Of a DNA stretch of 33,352 nt, positions 1-4,868 are shown in pieces. The stretch covers positions 1 through 33,352 of the forward strand of contig JAISHI010000012.1 in the NCBI GenBank assembly GCA_031262595.1. Reading direction: 5' to 3'. Numbering within the stretch: the first letter of the stretch is position 1; each line of letters starts with the position of its first letter. Under the pieces are notes generated by a model. The model saw only the letters and a list, made by a program, of their open reading frames with translations, did no database searches and had not been told where the DNA came from. The translations under genes were made by a program, and so were the position numbers. The stretch comes from Christensenellaceae bacterium. GTDB lineage: Bacteria; Bacillota; Clostridia; Christensenellales; UBA1242.

Positions 1-95
1 AATTATCAATTTTCGAATACGTAAATTATTGGAACTCAAAGCGCCCGCATTCGACAATAAATTACGACACCCCCGACCAATTCGAAGAAAAATTT

Positions 96-117
96 TTCTC
101 TCCCCTAGGGGAGAGAA
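96..117. repeat. 22-bp perfect palindrome, possible terminator of the abiE operon
   Basis: A perfect palindrome with arms TTCTCTCCCCT and its complement lies 20 nt beyond the stop codon of the AbiEii gene. Read on the minus strand it forms a very stable GC-rich hairpin followed by AAATTTTTC, so it could end the abiE transcript. It could equally be the tip of a dispersed palindromic repeat or a small insertion that cut off the 3' end of the toxin gene. Only one copy is present in this window. Confidence 0.5.
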
Positions 118-136
118 CCCCACCCACTAAATAACC

Positions 137-631
137 TTACTCCATCTTTTTGTGTCTAATCGCTTGACATAGGTCCAAACCAAATCTAATTTCACTTGGC
201 ACAATAACATCACCCGTGGCTATGTCTATGTGAATAACATTGTGTATGTTTTCAAACCTGTATTCAAACGAAACCCTAAGCCCCGGATACTCGGCATCTT
301 TTTGAATGTCTGTAATGTTTTGAAATGCGAAAGCGATACCGTCATCATTGTTTACGGCACACACCTCTTGCATAACCTCGGTAAGCTTCGCCCTTGTAAG
401 CGGTATGTTTTTAATTGAAATATCTATATCCTGCGTGGTTCGTGCATTAAGCCCAATAAGTGACGAAATCAAAATGCCACCTTTAAGTATAAAGTTGCTG
501 TTATATTTTGACATAGCAATGCGTTCCAGCAGTTTTTCCATAAAGTAACGGTTTAGCAAAATTGTGCCGCTTACACCCAACTCTTTTGATTTGTTATTAA
601 GCAATGCCACTAACTGTTGTGCATTCTTCAT
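137..631 (-). CDS. AbiEii/AbiGii-type nucleotidyltransferase toxin, C-terminally shortened
   Basis: This is the toxin half of a type IV (AbiE) toxin-antitoxin system; AbiEii proteins are nucleotidyltransferases that arrest growth when not counteracted. The nucleotidyltransferase signature is visible: a KGG loop (FILKGGILISS), the acidic pair in TQDIDISI about 20 residues later, and a further acidic strand HIDIATGD near residue 140. Family members usually run to about 280-300 residues with a helical C-terminal domain, whereas this ORF stops at 164 and no continuation is seen in other frames before the window edge. It may be a decayed or minimal toxin. Its ATG overlaps the stop of the antitoxin gene in an ATGA arrangement, so translation is probably coupled. 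The family call is fairly secure; activity is uncertain because of the missing half. Confidence 0.75.
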   Translation of the reverse strand: MKNAQQLVALLNNKSKELGVSGTILLNRYFMEKLLERIAMSKYNSNFILKGGILISSLIGLNARTTQDIDISIKNIPLTRAKLTEVMQEVCAVNNDDGIAFAFQNITDIQKDAEYPGLRVSFEYRFENIHNVIHIDIATGDVIVPSEIRFGLDLCQAIRHKKME

Positions 632-1224
632 ACCATCACCTCCAGTTTGCTGGCAATTTCTTTTTCAACTCCAAGCACCTTTGCGTATTTCATAAGTTTG
701 ATGAAATCTCGGTTCTTCTTGTCTGCCACATAGGTCTTGAATGATTCTATGGCGATATACTGGTCGCCCTTGTATTTCTTTGAAAATAGGTCACAGATAG
801 TTCTCTCTTTGTCGTAGACCTTCACAAGATTGCCAAACATGGTTTTAACCTCGGTGAGGCCGAGTTCGTAGTTTCCATTGTTTATGAAATACGGCTTATA
901 ACCTTGCTCACGAAGCTTTGTAACATTTGCACTTGATGGTACGGTTATTTCAATAACAAGCGGATCTCGTGTCGTCAGCCCGTTAAAATAGGCGGCGGTT
1001 GCGTATGAAAAAACCGCCTTCTGCCATTTCAGTTGCAGTGCGTAATACTTATCTGGCATAGCTTCACTGGTCGAATATATACCATTAGATATCTTGTATA
1101 GTTTTCCTTGTTCGATAGCGGCTCGTATATATCCATGATGAAGCCCTGCATTTAGAACATCAGTAGTCCTTATTACACCATTATTCTTTTTTACTATTTC
1201 AATCAGTTCACCAACTTTATTCAT
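628..1224 (-). CDS. AbiEi-family antitoxin / transcriptional regulator
   Basis: This is the antitoxin of the AbiE pair (198 aa). The N-terminal 60 residues read as a winged helix-turn-helix (IVKKNNGVIRTTDVLNAG, then GKLYKISNGIYS), as in AbiEi proteins, followed by the conserved region with AAYFNGLTTRDP and ITVPSS. The track ORF begins 30 codons upstream, but the ATG at 1224 is preceded by AAAAGGAGAAAAT, a strong ribosome-binding site, so I use MNKVGELIE as the start. Known AbiEi proteins repress their own operon by binding inverted repeats. An inverted repeat overlapping the probable -10 lies at 1265-1288, which fits. The gene overlaps the toxin start by 4 nt. It looks intact although the toxin is shortened. 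Confidence 0.85.
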   Translation of the reverse strand: MNKVGELIEIVKKNNGVIRTTDVLNAGLHHGYIRAAIEQGKLYKISNGIYSTSEAMPDKYYALQLKWQKAVFSYATAAYFNGLTTRDPLVIEITVPSSANVTKLREQGYKPYFINNGNYELGLTEVKTMFGNLVKVYDKERTICDLFSKKYKGDQYIAIESFKTYVADKKNRDFIKLMKYAKVLGVEKEIASKLEVMV

Positions 1225-1264
1225 ATTTTCTCCTTTTTGCTGTTTTGCTCTTTTGCCAATATGT

Positions 1265-1299
1265 GCTGATATTTTATAATATTTCAGCATAAATTGCAA
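1265..1299 (-). promoter_or_regulatory. abiE promoter with overlapping inverted repeat (likely AbiEi operator)
   Basis: On the minus strand TTGCAA (1294-1299) and TAAAAT (1271-1276) are 17 nt apart, a plausible sigma-A promoter for the abiE operon. A 24-bp imperfect inverted repeat (GCTGA...TCAGC, 10 of 12 positions paired, 1265-1288) covers the -10. Autorepression by AbiEi through promoter inverted repeats is known for the family; binding here is inference. Confidence 0.5.
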
Positions 1300-1333
1300 A
1301 CAAATTATTAACAATAATCATCCAGTAAATAAC

Positions 1334-1362
1334 TTGTAAACAACCGATATTTAAGTTAAAAC
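1334..1362 (+). promoter_or_regulatory. Putative promoter for the 203-aa ORF
   Basis: TTGTAA (1334-1339) and TAAAAC (1357-1362) are separated by 17 nt, 8 nt before an AAGGAG ribosome-binding site. It faces away from the abiE promoter. Both boxes are only partial matches to consensus. Confidence 0.35.
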
Positions 1363-1384
1363 AAAGGCCAAGGAGTTTGTGGGT

Positions 1385-1990
1385 GTGCTGACGGTCAGGT
1401 TTTTGGAGCGGGCGAAGAAGAATTTGTGCAAGGTGCAGGCCGAGAACGGGTCGGCGGATATTTTGCGGCCTGTGCATTGGGCGATTTTTCTCGATGGGTG
1501 CGACACGGTGCATGAATACAAAAAACACATTGCCGTGCTGGCGGCGGAGCAGATTGCAACGCTCACTGGCAAAGCGGCGGTTTTACCACGAGCACACAAC
1601 ATCAACTATGACGGTGCATTTGGCAAATTTAACAATGTGGGATTGCTTGAAGGTTTGAAGCGACCATTTGTGATTGACGAGATTTTTCAGGTCGCAGAAA
1701 AGGCTTTCTTCATAAACATCTGCAACCACCTGCACGATTACGATGCCTACCTTCGGCAAAATAGTAGCCCCACCCAACTTGGAAAGGCACTACACATCAC
1801 CTTGTATATGTGTTTGCGACTGGATTATATGCTGGCGGTTTATACTCCGCCAGACGCTCCAACACAAATTGCTGTCATCTACAACGCAGGCAAAAAGGTA
1901 GAAAACCGCACCTCCGCCCACGCCGCCCGCAATAGACGCACCGCCGAGCGAAAGGCTTTAAAGAAGGGTGGACAAAGTGTCCTACCTTAG
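1385..1990 (+). CDS. Hypothetical protein of the accessory region
   Basis: I do not recognise this protein. The track starts it at a GTG at 1379, only 3 nt behind AAGGAG; the in-frame GTG at 1385 has better spacing (9 nt), giving about 201 aa. It has no signal peptide or membrane segment. The middle is mixed alpha/beta in character, and the last 40 residues are basic and Ala-rich (KKVENRTSAHAARNRRTAERKALKKGG). The final 8 codons run into the first stem-loop of the hairpin array downstream, so gene and array may be one transcription unit. It stands opposite the abiE operon with its own likely promoter. Base use is more even than in the backbone genes, consistent with an element-borne gene. It could be a decayed fragment, but a 200-codon open frame with a good ribosome-binding site argues for a real gene. 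Confidence 0.5.
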   Translation: MLTVRFLERAKKNLCKVQAENGSADILRPVHWAIFLDGCDTVHEYKKHIAVLAAEQIATLTGKAAVLPRAHNINYDGAFGKFNNVGLLEGLKRPFVIDEIFQVAEKAFFINICNHLHDYDAYLRQNSSPTQLGKALHITLYMCLRLDYMLAVYTPPDAPTQIAVIYNAGKKVENRTSAHAARNRRTAERKALKKGGQSVLP

Positions 1991-2531
1991 TTGAGTTGTT
2001 AAGAAATTCTGAACAACTGGATTGTACTTGCAATGTGAATTTTTCTCACATTGCTTAACTTCGGCAACTATGAACCGCCAGTTCATAGTTATTAGGTAGG
2101 ACGTTTTATTCACCCATTGAACTTGTAAGTATGGCTTACAAGTTAGTGTATTTGCAATTTGCAAAATACGCAATTTGCTTTCGCCCAAAAATGAAATTGT
2201 CGGAATGAAAACCCTGAAATTATCGGAATGAAAAGCATGAAATTGTCGGAATTGACAATGGTGGACAGTTTGTCCCACCTAGCCCAGTTGTTCGGGATTT
2301 CCGAACAACTAAACTATCACCTCGCAGTTAATAGTTGTTTGGCTTTCCGACGTTGGAAAACCAATAATGAGTTGGTAAGAATTACTTACATACTCAACCG
2401 GTGACACATTATCACCAGTTGCTGACATTTTGTCACCAACTCATTCCAGTAGTCAAGCGATCCTTGACTACTCAACTGTTGACGATTTGTCAACGGTTGG
2501 ACACATTGCAAAAGTCGTTCCACTTTTGTGA
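1964..2531. repeat. Array of about 17 consecutive ~25-bp stem-loops
   Basis: Almost the whole stretch from the end of the 203-aa ORF to 2531 is made of inverted repeats set end to end. Arms (left/right starts): GGTGGACA 1967/1978; AGTTGTT 1994/2012; GCAATGTGA 2030/2046; AACTATGAAC 2066/2081; AACTTGTAAG 2120/2135; GTATTTGCA 2148/2160; ATTGTC 2242/2254; GGTGGACA 2260/2271; AGTTGTTCGG 2286/2301; AACTATCACC 2312/2327; TTGGCTTTCC 2339/2355; TGAGTTGGTAAG 2368/2385; AACCGGTGA 2396/2412; AGTTGCTGACA 2417/2431; AGTAGTCAAG 2448/2463; CAACTGTTGAC 2473/2489; TTGCAAAAGT 2506/2522. Many are exactly 25 bp as 10-5-10 (arm-loop-arm), several perfect, others with one or two mismatches or G-U pairs. A 9-bp outer repeat (GTCCTACCT 1979 / 2094) encloses three of them. 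No ORF or known RNA family explains this. It could be a structured RNA or a DNA region read as folded single strands; see findings. Confidence 0.8.
2192..2260. repeat. Three tandem 23-bp direct repeats inside the hairpin array
   Basis: Three copies of a unit beginning TGAAATTGTCGG start at 2192, 2215 and 2238, an exact 23-bp period. The second copy differs by G to A in the 8th base. The third diverges after GGAAT, where it forms a small inverted repeat ATTGTC/GACAAT. This is the only part of the array organised as direct rather than inverted repeats, and it splits the array into two blocks. Confidence 0.8.
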
Positions 2532-2550
2532 TTTTTATGGTAAAATAAAA

Positions 2551-2697
2551 ATGTACCAAAACCGAAATTCCCGCCCAAATCATCGCAAAAAGTCACCAAA
2601 AATGTACCAAAGTTGGTGCTTCGGGCAAAATCAAGTTTGAAAACGGGTGGACTTAGGCAGATTTTTGATTTATTCTATTTTCAAGTTTGAAAACGGG
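2551..2697. repeat. Two pairs of direct repeats spaced about 50 bp, next to the att-like tRNA end
   Basis: ATGTACCAAA occurs at 2551 and 2602 (51 bp apart). TCAAGTTTGAAAACGGG occurs at 2631 and 2681 (50 bp apart). They lie between the hairpin array and the tRNA 3' half. Short direct repeats beside an attachment core are typical of integrase arm-type sites, so that is one reading. No integrase gene is in the window. Confidence 0.6.
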
Positions 2698-2746
2698 CAG
2701 GAAGCAGTACCCAACTTGGGGAACACTCGGGGTTCGAATCGTAGCG

Positions 2747-2788
2747 CCTAAGGCATTGTTGTGGGTTCGATTCCCGCCCGGGACGCCA
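2747..2788 (+). tRNA. 3' half of tRNA-Arg(CCU): attR-like integration scar
   Basis: From 2747 the sequence reads as a tRNA from the anticodon onward: CCT anticodon plus AA (2747-2751), the 3' anticodon stem GGCAT, a 4-nt variable loop, a T-arm GTGGG-TTCGATT-CCCGC (five pairs), acceptor strand CCGGGAC, discriminator G and encoded CCA at 2786-2788. The 5' half is absent: no GTCCCGG acceptor strand or D-arm occurs in the preceding 100 nt, and position 33 is G instead of the invariant U. The likeness to bacterial tRNA-Arg(CCU), a common integration target, is from memory. A tRNA truncated exactly at the anticodon and followed by its own terminator is what the far junction of an element integrated in the anticodon loop would look like. 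It should not be counted as a functional tRNA. Confidence 0.65.
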
Positions 2789-2825
2789 GTAAAAAATATA
2801 AAGCCGTAAGGCTTTTATTTTTTAC
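2789..2825 (+). terminator. Intrinsic terminator of the original tRNA gene
   Basis: Directly after the CCA, GTAAAAAATATAAAGCC pairs with GGCTTTTATTTTTTAC (one bulge) around a GTAA loop, and the descending arm is T-rich. Its position fits the native terminator of the tRNA whose 3' half precedes it. Confidence 0.8.
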
Positions 2826-2828
2826 AAC

Positions 2829-2985
2829 TTTTTCACTCTTCACTCATTCATTTATTCACTAATTTTTACTTCGGCTTCATATTTTTTAGTGAAAAAGTGA
2901 AAAAATAAATAAGTGAAGAATGAAGGTAGAAATTTTATAAGGTTTTAGTCTTCATAACCTTTCACTTTTTCACTATTCATTAGTT
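2829..2985. repeat. AT-rich TTCACT/AGTGAA fold-back repeats
   Basis: The gap between the tRNA terminator and the winged-helix genes carries TTCACT motifs three times (2829-2860), the complement AGTGAA three times (2888-2916), and TTCACT twice more (2960-2976). The first two blocks can fold on each other, for example TTCACTAA 2855-2862 with TTAGTGAA 2886-2893. No ORF or promoter was recognised here. It may be a degenerate dispersed repeat or an RNA end structure for the minus-strand genes. Confidence 0.55.
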
Positions 2986-3004
2986 TTTTAGCCAAATTAA
3001 ATTT

Positions 3005-3376
3005 TTACTTCGCGAGGTTTGACAAAATCACCCCCGCGAGGAAGGCGACGATTGCGCCGAAGATTGCGAGGGCGAACTTAAAGCCGAAGGATTTTAGGAT
3101 TTGTTGCTTTTCGTTTTTGCGCTCGCGTTGATAGGCTTGCCCGCGGGTTTTAAGCGAGAGGATATAGGTTAAACTCCCGTTTTTGTCGCCTTTTTCGAGG
3201 TCGATATAACCGTCGATGACGAGGTTTTTCATTATTTGGTCGAGCTCTTTCGTCGTGAGTTCGGTTTTCGGCAGTAGCGACGCCAAAATCTCTTTCGGCG
3301 TTAAAAGGGCAGCGCCTTTCGACTTGCATTTTGTATAGATATAATCCATGATTTTTCGCTCTGTTTTCGAAAGCAT
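3005..3376 (-). CDS. Small winged-helix-like protein with C-terminal membrane anchor
   Basis: I do not recognise a named family. Residues 1-75 look like a winged helix: helix LSKTERKIMDYIYTKCKSKG, a LTPKEILASLL helix, TTKELDQIMKNLVIDGYIDLEK as the recognition part, then a YILSLKTRGQAY strand and turn. The last 25 residues (FKFALAIFGAIVAFLAGVIL) form one membrane helix. A stretch rich in Lys, Glu and Arg (QRERKNEKQQ) separates the two. It is the second gene of a two-gene minus-strand operon; its neighbour (14 nt upstream) has the same plan at similar length, suggesting an old duplication. An AAAAAGGGG ribosome-binding site precedes the ATG. It may be a membrane-tethered regulator, but no target can be named. 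Confidence 0.65.
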   Translation of the reverse strand: MLSKTERKIMDYIYTKCKSKGAALLTPKEILASLLPKTELTTKELDQIMKNLVIDGYIDLEKGDKNGSLTYILSLKTRGQAYQRERKNEKQQILKSFGFKFALAIFGAIVAFLAGVILSNLAK

Positions 3377-3390
3377 GATTTAACCCCTTT

Positions 3391-3738
3391 TTAAAGTAAA
3401 CTAAAAAGCAAATTGCCGAGAAATGACGCGCTTACCATTATTATAAACCCGAGCCCGCCTATTAAGAACCAAAAAATGGGGTTTTTATTGCGCGCGGTAT
3501 GCGTTTTCTCTTTAAGTTCGAGCCGCCCTTTCGCGGTTATCCGCAGGCAATAAACCTCTTCATCGGAATATTTTATCTCAATATAGCCGCCGTCGGAAAG
3601 GAAACTCAAAATCTCGCCAAGTTTTTTTGCGTCGCCCTCGATTGCGTTAAGTTCCGCGATTTCAACGACTTTAAATTTATCGTCGTCGCTGATTTTAAGG
3701 ACGAAAGATAAAAGCGATCGCGTTCGTTTATCAAGCAT
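3391..3738 (-). CDS. Small winged-helix-like protein with C-terminal membrane anchor, paralogue-like partner
   Basis: This 115-residue protein is first in the pair. Its N-terminal 75 residues resemble a winged helix (LDKRTRSLLSFVLKISDDD, KKLGEILSFLSDGGYIEIKY, then VYCLRITAKGRLEL). A basic linker (KEKTHTARNKN) leads to one hydrophobic helix PIFWFLIGGLGFIIMVSASFLG with a few residues left, so the DNA-binding-like part should face the cytoplasm. The phrases DGGYIEIKYSDEEVYCLRITAKGRLEL here and DGYIDLEKGDKNGSLTYILSLKTRGQAY in the neighbour align well, supporting common origin. No upstream partner is visible on this strand. Function unknown. Confidence 0.65.
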   Translation of the reverse strand: MLDKRTRSLLSFVLKISDDDKFKVVEIAELNAIEGDAKKLGEILSFLSDGGYIEIKYSDEEVYCLRITAKGRLELKEKTHTARNKNPIFWFLIGGLGFIIMVSASFLGNLLFSLL

Positions 3739-3804
3739 AATGCCATTATAGCAGTTTTGAGAAGTTCGCGCAACAAAAATGAGGGCATAAGCCTAAACAT
3801 AGCT

Positions 3805-3832
3805 TTGACTTCTATTTATTTTGTGGTAAAAT
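3805..3832 (+). promoter_or_regulatory. Promoter of the membrane-anchored HNH gene
   Basis: TTGACT (3805-3810), a 16-nt spacer and TAAAAT (3827-3832) precede an AAGGAA ribosome-binding site and ATG at 3852. It is a near-consensus sigma-A promoter with a short conventional leader. Confidence 0.65.
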
Positions 3833-3851
3833 AATTTAAGGAATTTTTAAT

Positions 3852-4760
3852 ATGGGGCAACAGCAGAAAGTTGATTTTAACGAAACAAAACATCCCTATT
3901 TGTGGGGGTCAATAACTGTCTTTGCCGCAATCGGGGCAATTGGCGGCGCACCTCTTTTGCTTTTCGTAATTTCGTATGCAGAATTACACAATATAAACAT
4001 AGCGACGGCTATTATTGTGGCCATACTTGTTTATGTCATTTTCGCCTTTATAGTCTGTATGATAATCAAAGGGATTAGTGCTATTATAAATAGTCGCAAT
4101 TACTATCCACAAAAAACGATTGAATACAATATAACAAACAAGCGAAAAATTTCCGCAGATACTATGGTCGATAATTGGATAATTCAAAATGGAATTGAGC
4201 CGGTCGAATTGCACATAAAAGATATTGAGCAATGGAAAAAGACAAAAATCGACACATTTAAAGGCAACGCTAGAAAGATTGAAAAGTTTAACGCCCGTTG
4301 CGCATTGAACAAAGGTAAGGCATTTCGCTTCGTTTCATATCGAATGCAAACAAGATATCAACAAGTAAATTATAAAAAATACCCTTATCAAGTTAGGGTT
4401 AATAATGAGGATGTTTGTGTTAGTGAGGCGTTTATGCTGGAGAGAATAGATTTTTTGAAAAAGCATGATTTCAATATAACTTACAATCAATACCACGCCG
4501 TCGACCAAAGAAAAGTATTAACAAAATCGATGCGCGAACAAGTAAAGCGTCGCGATAATTGGACTTGTCAATTATGCGGAAAGATTATGCGCGACGGGGT
4601 TGGGCTTCATATTGACCATATTGTCCCTATATCGCGGGGCGGGAAAAGTATGTTGGCGAACTTGCGTGTGTTGTGCTCAAAATGTAATGGAAGCAAGGGT
4701 GGAAGGCTTGACGGCGACGAAGAAAGAGATGATTTTTACGAAAAAGACGAATTATATTAA
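3852..4760 (+). CDS. Membrane-anchored HNH endonuclease
   Basis: The C-terminal 80 residues hold a classic HNH nuclease: RDNWTCQLCG, then LHIDHIVPISRGG (the catalytic DH pair), NLRVLCSKCNGSKGG with the conserved Asn and the second Cys pair, so a structural zinc held by two CxxC motifs is expected. The N-terminus has two hydrophobic helices (about residues 18-42 and 51-75) joined by a short loop, which would place the nuclease in the cytoplasm at the membrane. Residues 80-225 form a linker domain rich in Lys, Arg and aromatics that I do not recognise. The gene has its own promoter and an AAGGAA site. Its codons (AGA, AAA, ATA) are more AT-rich than the backbone, suggesting acquisition. A defence role against incoming DNA is possible but unproven. 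Confidence 0.8.
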   Translation: MGQQQKVDFNETKHPYLWGSITVFAAIGAIGGAPLLLFVISYAELHNINIATAIIVAILVYVIFAFIVCMIIKGISAIINSRNYYPQKTIEYNITNKRKISADTMVDNWIIQNGIEPVELHIKDIEQWKKTKIDTFKGNARKIEKFNARCALNKGKAFRFVSYRMQTRYQQVNYKKYPYQVRVNNEDVCVSEAFMLERIDFLKKHDFNITYNQYHAVDQRKVLTKSMREQVKRRDNWTCQLCGKIMRDGVGLHIDHIVPISRGGKSMLANLRVLCSKCNGSKGGRLDGDEERDDFYEKDELY

Positions 4761-4868
4761 CCCATTTTTTGCCCGTGATGGTTTTATTTCTATCGTTATA
4801 GGAATAAAAGCAACTATTTATTGCCAAATTTTATAAATTATTCCCATACCGGAACGAAAATGCGACGC

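Noticed and set aside
1964-2531. CRISPR array
   Set aside because: The repeated element is a shape, not a sequence: stems differ from unit to unit and there are no constant repeats separated by spacers. No cas genes are present.
2401-2640. 79-aa plus-strand ORF, and minus ORFs 1982-2278 and 2386-2583
   Set aside because: They lie across the hairpin array, are low in complexity, have no ribosome-binding site, and are best explained as chance frames in repeat DNA.
2724-2743. Second T-arm-like motif (CTCGGGGTTCGAATC) just before the tRNA half
   Set aside because: The 3' side of the stem does not pair (GTAGC follows) and no acceptor strand follows, so it cannot be a separate tRNA end.
2713-2788. 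Complete functional tRNA
   Set aside because: The required 5' acceptor strand GTCCCGG, a D-arm and U33 are missing upstream; only the 3' half is supported.
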